A DNA stretch of 64,000 bases from Listeria valentina. GTDB taxonomy: Bacteria; Bacillota; Bacilli; Lactobacillales; Listeriaceae. The notes under the pieces were generated by a model that was given only the letters and a program-made list of their open reading frames with translations, was not told the origin of the DNA and ran no database searches. Every line of letters begins with the position of its first letter. Position 1 is the first letter of the stretch. Where the stretch lies: NCBI RefSeq assembly GCF_011800755.1, contig NZ_JAATJW010000003.1:39902-103901 (forward strand), read 5' to 3'. Both the position numbers and the translations under genes were made by a program. Shown here piece by piece: positions 19,186 to 29,300 of this stretch.

Positions 19186-20337
19186 ATGGTAAACCGAATG
19201 ATTTTAAATGAAACTTCTTATTTTGGTAAAGGTGCGATTTCCAAAATTGCAGAGGAAGTGGAAAAACGTGCTTTTCAAAAAGGTCTGATTGTAACAGACC
19301 AAGGAATTGTGAAGTCGGGACTTCTAGATAAAATTACGACGATTTTAGAGCAAAATCAATTGGATTTTGAGGTATTTGATGGGATTAAACCGAATCCTTC
19401 TATGAAAGATGTGACGGAAGGGGTTCATAAGCTTAAGGCCTCTGCCGCGGATTATATTTTGGCAGTGGGCGGAGGCTCCCCTATCGATACGGCGAAGGCA
19501 ATAGGCATTATCCACACAAATCCCCAACACGCTGACATTTTGAGCCTTGAGGGGGAACCGAGGACGAAAAACCCCAGCTTGCCGATTCTTGCAGTCCCAA
19601 CGACTTCAGGAACTGCAGCCGAGGTTACAATCAACTACGTCATCACTGATACGGCGAATAATCGGAAATTTGTTTGCGTAGATCCGCATGACATCCCGGT
19701 TTGCGCATTTGTCGACAGCGATATGATGCTCGGAATGCCAAAAGGACTTGCGGCGGCAACAGGGATGGATGCTTTGACTCATGCAATTGAAGGTTATATC
19801 ACAAAGGGCGCTTGGGCACTCACTGATGCGCTTCATTTAAAGGCAATTGAAATTATCAGCCACGCGCTTGAAGCATCTGTTTCTGGTAGCGAAAAGGCGC
19901 GCGAAGAAATGGCACTCGGACAATACATGGCGGGAATGGGATTCTCAAATGTAGGGCTTGGACTCGTTCACGGCATGGCTCACCCATTAAGTGCTTGGTA
20001 CGATGTGCCACATGGCGTTGCTTGTGCTTCGCTTCTTCCGATTGTGATGGATTACAATAAAGCGGAAACGGGCGAAAAATACCGGGATATTGCAATCGCG
20101 ATGGGTGTTCCTAATGCAGCAGCCCTTCCACTTAAAGAAGTCCGTGAAAAAGCGGTAACAGCGGTGAAAAACCTTGGAATTGCGGTAGGGATACCACAAA
20201 CCATAAGTGAACTGGGCGTTCAGGAAGCAGATCTTAAGTCCATTGCAAGTGATGCGTTAAAAGATGTTTGCACAGGCGGGAACCCGCGGGAAGCCTCTCT
20301 CCACGACATTTTGACGCTTTACAAGGCCCTACTTTAA
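19186..20337 (+). CDS. fucO: Lactaldehyde reductase / 1,2-propanediol dehydrogenase (iron-containing ADH)
   Basis: The 383-residue protein is a group III iron-dependent alcohol dehydrogenase. It has the nucleotide motif GGGSPIDTAKAIG, TTSGTAAEVT, and the metal-binding His residues in GMDALTHAIEGYI and GLVHGMAHPLSAWYDVPHG. ATG 19186 follows AAAGGAG; a longer in-frame start lacks one. Placed directly after rhaM, it most likely reduces the L-lactaldehyde from RhaD to 1,2-propanediol, regenerating NAD+ during anaerobic rhamnose fermentation. The symbol rests on this context and on family resemblance. Confidence 0.85.
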   Translation: MVNRMILNETSYFGKGAISKIAEEVEKRAFQKGLIVTDQGIVKSGLLDKITTILEQNQLDFEVFDGIKPNPSMKDVTEGVHKLKASAADYILAVGGGSPIDTAKAIGIIHTNPQHADILSLEGEPRTKNPSLPILAVPTTSGTAAEVTINYVITDTANNRKFVCVDPHDIPVCAFVDSDMMLGMPKGLAAATGMDALTHAIEGYITKGAWALTDALHLKAIEIISHALEASVSGSEKAREEMALGQYMAGMGFSNVGLGLVHGMAHPLSAWYDVPHGVACASLLPIVMDYNKAETGEKYRDIAIAMGVPNAAALPLKEVREKAVTAVKNLGIAVGIPQTISELGVQEADLKSIASDALKDVCTGGNPREASLHDILTLYKALL

Positions 20338-20362
20338 CTTATCTTTTAGTCCCACAAAATCG

Positions 20363-20406
20363 AAAAAGCCAAAACCCTGCTTTCTTGCCGGATTTTGGCT
20401 TTTCTT
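20363..20406. terminator. Bidirectional terminator between fucO and TetR gene
   Basis: AAAAGCCAAAA pairs with TTTTGGCTTTT around a GC-containing loop, with A and T runs on the two sides. Confidence 0.8.
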
Positions 20407-20407
20407 T

Positions 20408-20974
20408 TTAATGAATGATTTTTTGAAGGACGTTCGCGAGCATTTCGGCATCAATTGAAATTTTGGGTGGTCGTTCGTAAATATCATCATTGACACGCTC
20501 CACCATCGTGAGCAGAATCACGCTATTCAGTACGAGTGAAACCATTTCAGACTGCTCTTTTCTCCCTTTTTGGTCCATAAAATTTTTCATTTTAGTATCT
20601 ACTTTTTCATATAAATATTCAACAATCGTTGGATTAATAAATTCCATATCCTTGCTGCCAATTTCCTTCACAGAAATCACCATGAAGGAGCGGTGCTGAT
20701 CGTAAAGTTTAAAAATAAATTGGCTTACTTCACGCAAGAAAATTTCGCTATCTGTGACTTCTTTTGCAAAAAAATTATCAATTTCTTGTTTCATTGCTTC
20801 AAACTGAAATTCAAGCGTCATGTGAATCAAATTTTCTTTGCTTTTGAATTTCTTGAAAATCGTCGCTTCATTGATTCCTGCAGCTTCCGCAAGCTGCCTC
20901 GTTGTTGAACCTTTGATTCCATTTTTGGCAACCATTTCTAAAGTGGCTTCCATAATCGATTCATTTGTAATCAC
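20408..20974 (-). CDS. TetR-family transcriptional regulator
   Basis: The 188-residue protein begins at GTG 20974 after AGAGGAG. Residues about 4-50 form the TetR helix-turn-helix (GIKGSTTRQLAEAAGINEATIFKKFKSK, abbreviated here to its core TTRQLAEAAGINEATIFKKF); the rest is an all-helical ligand domain. It is divergent from the autolysin gene. A 16-bp near-palindrome lies 24 bp upstream of its start, suggesting autoregulation and perhaps control of its neighbour. The ligand is unknown. Confidence 0.88.
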   Translation of the reverse strand: MITNESIMEATLEMVAKNGIKGSTTRQLAEAAGINEATIFKKFKSKENLIHMTLEFQFEAMKQEIDNFFAKEVTDSEIFLREVSQFIFKLYDQHRSFMVISVKEIGSKDMEFINPTIVEYLYEKVDTKMKNFMDQKGRKEQSEMVSLVLNSVILLTMVERVNDDIYERPPKISIDAEMLANVLQKIIH

Positions 20975-20997
20975 AAATTTGCTCCTCTCACTGCCTA

Positions 20998-21013
20998 AAG
21001 CAAGTACTTACTT
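20998..21013. promoter_or_regulatory. Palindromic candidate operator of the TetR regulator
   Basis: AAGCAAGTACTTACTT is a 16-bp palindrome with one mismatched pair, placed in the TetR/autolysin intergenic region just upstream of the regulator. TetR proteins bind sites of this form. Confidence 0.5.
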
Positions 21014-21226
21014 AACTAGAGTATAGCAGAGCCTTACAAAATGTTCAAGCTACTTATTTTTTGACCTTGTAGAGGCTTACATTTCAATAAATGTGACAAC
21101 TTTTTGTATATCTATCAATTGAAACTGAATTGTAATCTTTTTTGGATGGTTATCAGGCTAAAAACGTGCGATAATAAAAAGGATGACAAAAGTCTGTAAA
21201 TTATTGAATAATAGAGGTGAGCATTC

Positions 21227-22600
21227 ATGAACGTAAGTAGAAAAGAGAGAATTGAAGCCGCTAAACTCCAAGAAAAGGATCAACACAAAAAAGACGCGCT
21301 GAAAAAAGGCGTGGCATTAGCTGGTTTCACAGCTGCAGCAAGTTCCGTTATCGTTCCTGCCTATGCAACAACAGTTAGCGCTGATGAAGTGGCAGCAAAC
21401 AATCAAGATAAGGGAGTACATACACCTGCAGCAGAAGCTCCAACATCGCAACAAAATGTAGAAGCAGCATCAGTGGCACAACCACTAGCAAGCTATTCCG
21501 CTTCTGCAACTTACAGCAACATTCAAAAAACGACAATGCGTTCCACTGCAACGGTCCAAGGTTTTATCAACCAAGTTAGCGGCAGTGCATCGCAAATTGC
21601 GTCCCAAAACGACTTGTATGCTTCCGTTATGATGGCACAAGCTATTTTAGAAAGTGCCTACGGAACGAGCATGCTAGGTTCGGCACCAAACTATAACTTA
21701 TTTGGTATCAAAGGCTCTTACAATGGTCAATCCGTCTTAAAACAAACGATGGAAGATGACGGCAAAGGAAATCTTTACCCCGTAAATGCTTATTTCCGCA
21801 AATACCCTTCTTACCATCAATCACTTGAAGATTATGCCCGTGTTATCAAAGGCGGCCCATCGTGGAACCCCAATTATTATGCAGGCGCATGGAAGAGCAA
21901 TACCAATTCATACCTAGATGCAACAAAAGCGCTGACTGGTACATACGCAACAGATACAAGCTACAGTGTAAAACTCAATAACTTGATTAAAACGTATAAC
22001 CTCACGCAGTTTGACACACCAGGAAGTGGAAATGCGGGCTCTTCAGCGGATGTCTTTTACACGGTTAAGAAAGGTGATACTTTGTGGCGTATTGCAACAC
22101 GTCATAGTATTTCCGTTGCGGCACTAAAATCCATGAACAACTTAAAATCAAACACGATTTACGTAAACCAAAAACTAATCGTGAAAAAAGGAACAGTGGT
22201 CGCACCACCAGCTCAAGGTGGCTCAAATCTTGGAAATTCAAATGCAGGCGGCGGTTCTTCTGCTCCCGCAAAAACTTATAAAGTGAGCTCTGGCGATACT
22301 TTGTGGCGTATTTCGAACAAATTTGGTGTTTCTGTGGCCAACCTAAAAAGTTGGAATGGCTTAAAATCTGATGTTATCCATGTTGGACAAGTCTTGAAAG
22401 TTTCAGCTGGAACAAATGGAAATGTGAGCGCACCAAAACCTGGCAACAATAACGCTCAAGCTTCTTACTACACCGTGAAAAAAGGGGATACTCTTTGGAG
22501 CTTGGCATCCAAAAATAAAACTTCTGTTGCTCAAATTAAATCGCTAAATAAATTATCTTCCAACACTATCTATGTTGGTCAAAAATTACGCGTAAAATAA
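21227..22600 (+). CDS. namA: LysM-containing peptidoglycan hydrolase (NamA/MurA-type autolysin)
   Basis: The 457-residue secreted autolysin has a long charged N-terminus and hydrophobic core with probable cleavage after about residue 53 (VSADE). A GH73 glucosaminidase-fold domain spans about 108-245, including AQAILESAYGTSML and NLFGIKG. Three LysM repeats (276-320, 349-393, 413-457; GDTLWxxA/S) bind peptidoglycan. The L. monocytogenes homologue at the same position is a muramidase needed for daughter-cell separation and secreted by SecA2, with four LysM repeats; this copy has three. Gene identity is inferred from domains and synteny. Confidence 0.88.
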   Translation: MNVSRKERIEAAKLQEKDQHKKDALKKGVALAGFTAAASSVIVPAYATTVSADEVAANNQDKGVHTPAAEAPTSQQNVEAASVAQPLASYSASATYSNIQKTTMRSTATVQGFINQVSGSASQIASQNDLYASVMMAQAILESAYGTSMLGSAPNYNLFGIKGSYNGQSVLKQTMEDDGKGNLYPVNAYFRKYPSYHQSLEDYARVIKGGPSWNPNYYAGAWKSNTNSYLDATKALTGTYATDTSYSVKLNNLIKTYNLTQFDTPGSGNAGSSADVFYTVKKGDTLWRIATRHSISVAALKSMNNLKSNTIYVNQKLIVKKGTVVAPPAQGGSNLGNSNAGGGSSAPAKTYKVSSGDTLWRISNKFGVSVANLKSWNGLKSDVIHVGQVLKVSAGTNGNVSAPKPGNNNAQASYYTVKKGDTLWSLASKNKTSVAQIKSLNKLSSNTIYVGQKLRVK

Positions 22601-22607
22601 GTGTTAA

Positions 22608-22648
22608 AATAAGCCGAGTAAAGCCTTTCCGCTTTGCTCGGCTTATTT
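22608..22648. terminator. Bidirectional terminator between namA and WxL cluster
   Basis: AATAAGCCGAGTAAAGC pairs with GCTTTGCTCGGCTTATT around CTTTCC. The converging namA and WxL-cluster transcripts both end here. Confidence 0.75.
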
Positions 22649-22659
22649 ATGATCATCTA

Positions 22660-23688
22660 TTACTCCTCTTCCTTTTTCTTGCGTGATTTTCTGCCTAATA
22701 AATACACGCCGATCAGAAGAAGAAGGACAAGAATCACGCCGCCAATCACATACCACATCGTGTAGTCACGTTCCAGTTCGACTGCTTGGTCGTTCCACTT
22801 GGCTGCTTCATCCCGTTTGATTTCGAAGTTTTTCGTAAACGTCCATTTCTTCCCGCTGCCCCATGCTGTTAAATGAAGCGTATACTTGCCGGTTTTAAAT
22901 TCCTGATTATTCCAGTTGATTCCATAATTAAAATTGGAATTAGGTGCAATCCGCATGTTTTCTTTCTTTTCTCGAAATAAAACCTGATCCCTGCCATGCT
23001 TTGTCACCTTCGCATCCACTTTAAAATCTTGGATAATCACGGGTTTTGTATTTTGTAAATTCGCCTTTAGTACGTTGCGGTAATTAATTTGAGAAGGGTT
23101 GATCGCATTCAGTTTTAAATCGGGTTGAACCGCTTTTTTCGTTTCCACTAGCCGCACGCCAATCACGTATGCATAGCGGTTTTCAATTTGTACATTTTCA
23201 TCCTTCTTCGTTTTTTGTTTCTGGCTTTCTTGTTCCTTAAAGTGTAAGCCCCCAAGTACAATCCCATCAAAGGATTTCTTCGGCATCGTCACCTTAATTT
23301 TCACCGTTTTTTGTCCGTGTGCGGGAATCGTTGTTGTCTGTTCCACATCCGCAAGCTTCGAAAACGGATATTTCAACGTTTGATCGAGCTTGGGATTCGC
23401 TTGACTGTAATCCACAATCCCATTGTCATTTGTAATCGCCGTATTCGCATGATTTTCAATCGTGATGGCTTTGTTTTTCGCATTCGTCAAAACCACACTT
23501 AGTTCCTGCACTTGCCCCGGCTTCATCTCTAAATCAAAATAAGTTTTTGTTTTATCCACTTGATTCGCTGGAAGAATCGTATTCACCGAAAAGCCCATTG
23601 AGCTTTCCGCTTTTGCCCCGGTTGGACCGCTAAACAGTAAAAAGCTGCCTACCAGTAAAAAGGAAATAATCCACCATTTTTTCTTCAT
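22660..23688 (-). CDS. WxL-interacting cell-surface protein (DUF916/DUF3324)
   Basis: The 342-residue protein has a signal peptide (1-27), a DUF916-like Ig-fold domain (about 33-150, with YFDLEMKPGQ and L.NA..KAITI), a DUF3324-like domain (about 165-290), one C-terminal membrane helix (about 307-330) and a cytoplasmic RKSRKKKEEE tail. Such proteins bridge peptidoglycan and WxL proteins in cell-surface complexes of enterococci, lactobacilli and Listeria. It is the last gene of the leftward five-gene cluster, 76 bases after the preceding WxL gene. Confidence 0.9.
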   Translation of the reverse strand: MKKKWWIISFLLVGSFLLFSGPTGAKAESSMGFSVNTILPANQVDKTKTYFDLEMKPGQVQELSVVLTNAKNKAITIENHANTAITNDNGIVDYSQANPKLDQTLKYPFSKLADVEQTTTIPAHGQKTVKIKVTMPKKSFDGIVLGGLHFKEQESQKQKTKKDENVQIENRYAYVIGVRLVETKKAVQPDLKLNAINPSQINYRNVLKANLQNTKPVIIQDFKVDAKVTKHGRDQVLFREKKENMRIAPNSNFNYGINWNNQEFKTGKYTLHLTAWGSGKKWTFTKNFEIKRDEAAKWNDQAVELERDYTMWYVIGGVILVLLLLIGVYLLGRKSRKKKEEE

Positions 23689-23764
23689 TTTTCAAAACTC
23701 CTTCCACTTCATAAACAACTTGCGGAATGCTTTTTCACACTCCGCAAGTGTCTATCAGCTTCTT

Positions 23765-24481
23765 TTAAGGCGCCGAACTTAGCGTCCATGTTAGCGTAGA
23801 CGTATAAGTCTCGTCCGCCAGTTTCACCGTCTCAGCCGGCACACGAAGTGTAATCTTCGTATTTTGCGCATCCGCGCTACCTGCCGCGTCACCAAACGCC
23901 GCCGTCCAAACCGACATGCCTTCACCCGCCGCAGCCGCCACTAAAAGCTGTGGACTAGAACCAACGGTAAGGCTTGATGTCACTTTGCTGGGCGTATATT
24001 TTGAGTCCAACTTGGAACGCAAAGTGGTCCCTGAAAGCGTAAGATCTGCTCCTTTAAGCTCCGCGCCCGAAATGGTTTTAAATGGCGTTCCGCTCACTTC
24101 CAGATTCCAGCCTGCGTTAAGACCTGTGTTGTCCGTCACCTGCACAAATTGCGGGACGTAAAGCGTCGTGCCATCCGAAGTTCGCTTCACTGTCGAAAAC
24201 GGTGGATGATACTCCATATCCTTCCCGAAAATTTTCTGTTTTCCGAATGAAATTCGCGAAACAAAATCAATCCGAAGTGCGCCAGTTGTTGGCGTCACCG
24301 GATCCGTTGGCGTCACTTCTTCGCCCGGGTTGGTTGGATTAACTGGAGGCGTCGTGCCATCCACATCAGCCGTGAATTGAACGCTAGAATCGCTTACTGC
24401 TGCGTAAGTTGCCTGCGCACCCAGAAAAATGGTTATTCCGAGAACGATTAACAGCGAGAAACCTTTCCCCGTTTTCATCAT
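23765..24481 (-). CDS. WxL-domain surface protein (1)
   Basis: This secreted protein of about 238 residues has a signal peptide ending near TYAA, a Pro/Thr-rich linker (40-65) and a C-terminal WxL domain that binds peptidoglycan non-covalently. The two signature motifs are intact: GLNAGWNLEVSG and STLTWTLSSAP at the C-terminus. An AGAGGG ribosome-binding site favours ATG 24481 over the GTG two codons earlier. It sits 13 bases after the next WxL gene. Confidence 0.9.
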   Translation of the reverse strand: MMKTGKGFSLLIVLGITIFLGAQATYAAVSDSSVQFTADVDGTTPPVNPTNPGEEVTPTDPVTPTTGALRIDFVSRISFGKQKIFGKDMEYHPPFSTVKRTSDGTTLYVPQFVQVTDNTGLNAGWNLEVSGTPFKTISGAELKGADLTLSGTTLRSKLDSKYTPSKVTSSLTVGSSPQLLVAAAAGEGMSVWTAAFGDAAGSADAQNTKITLRVPAETVKLADETYTSTLTWTLSSAP

Positions 24482-24494
24482 TTTCACCCTCTAA

Positions 24495-25223
24495 TCAAGC
24501 TGGTGTATCTGCAAGTGTCCAAGTTAGTGTTGTTGAATATTTGCCTTCGATCTTAGCAGTATCCCCAGGAACGGATAGCGAGATACTTTTCGCTGCTTCT
24601 GTCACATCCGCACCAAATGTATCAAACCAAGTCCCCATCCCTTGATTAGCTTGTGCAACGATTGCATCAGCAGAAGTTGTGCCATCTGGGTTAAGTGTGA
24701 TTTCGCTCGCTGTTGGTGTGTTTGTATCTGTTTTCTTACTTGACTTCAATGTTGGATTGATTAATTTAAGTTTAGCTCCAGTTAGTTCACTTGATCCATT
24801 TTTAAATTGTGCATCTTGTACAACAGTAAGCTTCCAACCTGCATTCGAACCACGGTTATCTGTAATTTGAACAAAGTTTGGTTTTTCATTGATGTCCCCA
24901 GTTTCTGTGTCTTTTAACTTATCTAAAGATGCATAATAAACTTCATCATTCCCAGAAATCTTTTGTGTTCCAAAATGGATTGTCGAAACATAATCGATGC
25001 TTAGTGGTCCACTTGTTGGCGGTGTGACCTCAGGATCAGTTGGTTCGACTGGCTTATCTGTATCTGGATCTTTCGGGCCACTTGGATCTGTATTCTTTTC
25101 AAAAGTGACATCTCCTTTGGAAGTCGTTGAACCACCATCAACTGCAAAAGCAGTATAACCTGTTCCGGATACCCCTAAAATAGTAACGAGTCCTAGTGCT
25201 GTGATTTTCAATGTTTTATTCAT
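24495..25223 (-). CDS. WxL-domain surface protein (2)
   Basis: The 242-residue secreted protein has a signal peptide ending AFAVDGG, a Pro/Asp-rich linker and a WxL domain with GSNAGWKLTVVQ and TTLTWTLADTPA. It is the most canonical WxL member here (a structural surface protein with no enzymatic motif). It lies 22 bases after the fusion protein gene and 13 bases before the next WxL gene. Confidence 0.92.
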   Translation of the reverse strand: MNKTLKITALGLVTILGVSGTGYTAFAVDGGSTTSKGDVTFEKNTDPSGPKDPDTDKPVEPTDPEVTPPTSGPLSIDYVSTIHFGTQKISGNDEVYYASLDKLKDTETGDINEKPNFVQITDNRGSNAGWKLTVVQDAQFKNGSSELTGAKLKLINPTLKSSKKTDTNTPTASEITLNPDGTTSADAIVAQANQGMGTWFDTFGADVTEAAKSISLSVPGDTAKIEGKYSTTLTWTLADTPA

Positions 25224-25245
25224 GTTTTTCTTCTCCTTTTTTGGT

Positions 25246-26343
25246 TTAATAGGGTGAATCTATCATTTCCCAAGTTAACGTAGTCCGGTAATGACCAGCT
25301 TGTTTTTTCGCTTCCTTGGGGAGGATGACCTGAATACTTTTTTTTGCTTGTTCTGTACTGCTTCCAAAAGTGTTGAGCCACGTGCCTGCACCAGTTCCTA
25401 CCGGGGCAGCAATGACATCGCTAGCACTTTTACCACTAGCATCTAACACGATTTTTTCAAAATTCCGCGGTGCTTTTTTGTTCGTCGCACTTTTTAATAC
25501 GCTGTTTAAAAGAACCATTTCGGCACCTTCTAAAACAGTCTGATCACTTCTTAATTGACCATTTTGTTTCACTGTCAGCCGGTATCCACCTAAAGTTCCG
25601 CGATTATCTGTCACTTGGACATAATTCGCAACTTTTTTAGAAGCACCACTTGCAAGTACTTTCACAGGTGTTAAGGCTGCATAATAAGTTTCCGTTCGAC
25701 CTGTGATTTCATGAGAACCAAACTGAATGTTTGATGCAAAATCGATACTAAGTGGTCCCGGTGTTCCCGGATTTGCTGGCGGAACTGTTTCAGGCACAAT
25801 TTCCTCACCAGGATGATCTGGATCCACCGGTTTTGTTCCTCCGGCGTTTTTAGTGTAAGTCAGATCTGCTTTCGATTTTGTCGTCGAACTCCAATCCGCT
25901 GAATAAACTAAGGTTTCCGGTGAAAATACAGTTAAGCAAAGTACACCTAGTAGAAAATAAATGAATTTCTTGCGCAGCCGTTGATTCTTTCGGGTAGCAA
26001 GTAAATAAATACCGAGGCCGCCTAGCAGAAGCATTCCACTTAAAACGCTCCACCAATCAGAAACATCTCCTGTATGTGGTAAGAGTCCTGATTGATTTAC
26101 AGATGCATCTTTCCCAGAAAATACTTTTCCAGAACTAGCCGTATCTGGCTTAACAGGATGACTTGTGTTTTCCTTCTTATCCGGAACCACTGGCGGATTT
26201 TTACTATCTGCTGGCTCTTTTGGCTGCTCGCCAGTAAGTGTAAGTCCAACATCTGATTCATAACTTGCTGCAGAAACCGCAAACGGTGTGAAGCTTAACA
26301 ATACGACCAACGAAAGCAGACAAAACACTAAATATTTTTTCAT
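25246..26343 (-). CDS. LPXTG protein fused to a WxL protein
   Basis: This single 365-residue ORF contains two normally separate products. Residues 1-26 are a signal peptide, followed by a short linker, then a complete sorting signal: LPHTG, a hydrophobic stretch (LSGMLLLGGLGIYLLAT) and RKNQRLRKK. Directly after comes a second hydrophobic segment (FIYFLLGVLCLTVF...LVYSA) that resembles the signal peptide of a WxL protein, then a Pro-rich linker and a WxL domain. In enterococcal csc clusters these are two genes. The WxL motifs are degenerate: GGYRLTVKQ (W to Y) and TTLTWEMIDSPY (L to M). I saw no plausible internal start at the junction. Confidence 0.85.
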   Translation of the reverse strand: MKKYLVFCLLSLVVLLSFTPFAVSAASYESDVGLTLTGEQPKEPADSKNPPVVPDKKENTSHPVKPDTASSGKVFSGKDASVNQSGLLPHTGDVSDWWSVLSGMLLLGGLGIYLLATRKNQRLRKKFIYFLLGVLCLTVFSPETLVYSADWSSTTKSKADLTYTKNAGGTKPVDPDHPGEEIVPETVPPANPGTPGPLSIDFASNIQFGSHEITGRTETYYAALTPVKVLASGASKKVANYVQVTDNRGTLGGYRLTVKQNGQLRSDQTVLEGAEMVLLNSVLKSATNKKAPRNFEKIVLDASGKSASDVIAAPVGTGAGTWLNTFGSSTEQAKKSIQVILPKEAKKQAGHYRTTLTWEMIDSPY

Positions 26344-26357
26344 CGTTAGCCTCCTCT

Positions 26358-29300
26358 TTATGGTGTATTTTCAAGTGTCCAAACAATTTTTGTTTGATAC
26401 ACTTTACCGCTTCGAATATTTCCCGGGAAAAGATCGAGCATCAAGCCCGCATTTCCTGTTGGATTTAAATTAACTTCCGTCAAACCTTCACTGGCAGTTT
26501 CTTGGTTGAAAACCGGTGTTGTTCCTTGCTCATTGATCGGTTCATATTTGACTGTTCCATCTGCAGCTTTCATTGCAATCACTAAGCTGTCTGGTAGTTC
26601 ATCTGCTTCGTTCGTTTTAAATGGTGCCTCGAGCATCGCCGTGAGTTGCCAACCCGAAGGATCAGACCGATCATCATTTACAACAACCTTCGCTTCATTT
26701 TCTGGTTTCAATTGTTGCTCATACGAACGAATTTGCTGCGTTCCAAATTGGATTGTGTTCGGAATTTCGGAAATACTTAGCGTTCCCGGTGTCACGATCG
26801 CTGTAATTGTTTTCTCCGCATCTTTCACCTTAATTTTTATGGTGTAAGTTCCTGCTGCTCTCGTGAAGCCTCCTCGATCTGCAACCGTAATCTCGGCTGA
26901 CAAATCAGCTCCATCTGGAATCCCCCAAGCCTTTGCTTTCGCTTGATTAATAATGAACGCATCCCAGTCTGCTTCCGAAGCTGGCACTTGCTTTTCCTTC
27001 ACAACAAAGTCACTCGCTTGAATCATTGCTTGTTCCGCAACCGTTGTGTCGCCATCTTTCACAAAAACCGGAACAGCAATGACCGCGTGGTTCCCTGCTT
27101 TATCCACGATCGTCACTTCAGCCGTTGAACTACCAACTGCAGTTAAGTCAGGAACCTTGGTGATTGCATACGTCAAATTATCGTCCCCTACACCTGCATT
27201 ATCTTGCACATTTGTGACAAGAGACTTAGCGTCTGTCGTGAACGCCTTGTTGAGATTAACAATTTGTTTCACCGCTTCCGCGCTTGGCGGAGTCGTATCT
27301 TGAACGACCTTAGTATCTGATTGCTCACTTTTGTTTCCTGCCGCATCCGCTGAAATCGCATAATAGCCCACATAAGGTGTGAGAGGCTTATCCGAATCAG
27401 CAAGCACAAGTTCGTAATTTCCCGAAGCATCTGCATTCACCGACCCAAGAACCGCCTTATCTGATGCCCGGTAAATAGTGACAAGACTATTTGCTTCTGC
27501 TTTCCCAGTCAGACTGGCATCAACATCTTTAATGGTATTCAAGCTGGGCTTATCTGGCGCCGTTTCATCAGCTACAACGGTTGATGCTGTAGCATCTTTG
27601 CCATCCAAATATGCGTAAGCTGAAACCGTGTTTCCTGCCGTTAAATAATTGCCTTCTGGAAGTACATAAACAAATTCACCTGTCGCCGAATCTGCTTTAA
27701 TATGATATTTCTTTGTATCCGACTCTGCTTGTGCAGTAATCGTCCCCTCTGGAATTGCGCTATCTCCAGATAGTAAAACCCATGCTCCCGGATTAGCAAC
27801 GCCTCGAATAACATGGCTATTCGTATTCGCTGAATTATCTGAAAGCGGGTCAAGTGAAACTTGTACATCCGCAATGTGTTCAAACAAGACACGTTTAAAA
27901 TTTTGCGTCCGATAATTTGCTTCAAAATCTACGGCGTTTGCATTCACAATACTATTACCTGTTGCAGAGGTTACATTGGCTCCCGTGTATTTAACCTGCA
28001 TATCGTACATTGGAAACCAATCATAAGTAGGTGCGTCATTTCCGGCATCTACTGCTGTCCAGGCCTTAACTCGTTGAATGGATGCACTAAATGTCCCACT
28101 TGTCATGTAAATGACTCGCGTATTCGCATTCGTGTTTCGTCTAGCATCCAAATCAATTTCGCCTGCATCTACAAAATTAAAGGTTGATGTTGTACCAATG
28201 GATATTAAATTTTTTGCACCTGAACCATCTGATGAAAGTTTAAACACACCTTTCTTCCCGATGACAAACGAACTGTTACTGCCTGTTTTCACTAGACTTC
28301 CCGTACCAGTGCCTTGATTATTTGCTATAATCGTCAAGGATGCTCCATCCGCAACATTAAACTCTGCTCCAGTTCCAACGTTAATCGGATTCTTTTTATA
28401 CGCATCTGTAAACGGGCCATTCATATCTAGGTTCAGCGTTGCCCCATCGTGAACCAATAGTTTCGCATTACTTCCAAGTGCGATCCCACCACGAGTTGAA
28501 TCCTTTGGTGTCGTTATGTTTACTTTTGCATTTTTAGCAATGTCCACATTTCCGTTTGCTTGGATGGTCGTCCATTCCCCCTCACCAGTAAGACCGTTTC
28601 CTCCTCCAGTTAGGTTAAGTTCAGCGCCTTCTTGAATTGTTGCTGTTCCTATTGCACCACCTGTTCCGAGCATCAAAACAGTCGCATTTTCGGTGCTTCC
28701 TGTGTATTTCGAACCTGCTTCGAATGTAATGTTAGTTACTTCTAAATTGGTCTGGTTAGCTTGGGTCTTATATTCCACATTATCAAATGGACTGATATAC
28801 TGATTGACTGATTTATTAACTACTGTGCCACCGACGAAAAAGTCTGCTTGGTAAGAAGCTGTGAACTGAGCACCAGTATAGTTCAAATTCTGAATTGAAA
28901 ATGTAGAGGCTGCTCCAATAGTTCCCGTCAAGCGGATCGGGCCCCAGTAGTTTTGTCCATACATATCTAAATCCCGCACTTGAACATTGACTTTTTTAGA
29001 TGCAAAACTCATCAGGTAGCCTCGTCTTCTAAAATCCACTTTAACTCCTGGATTTGCCCCGCGGACAATCAAGTCCCGAGCAGGGATTGTCTGATTGGAT
29101 TCACCGCCAACAGTGCTTGAAAACTGTGTAAATGCAAAGTCATTCATGATAACTACTTCTGTAATCGCTGCATCCATCATCGCCGCATCCATTTCAGTTG
29201 CACTGGTGACATATGCAGTCGAATCAGCTCTAGCAGTCGCCATTTTAGGCTGAATTAGCATACTTGTTTTAGTCAAGGTGCCTGGCAGTTCTTGTTGCTT

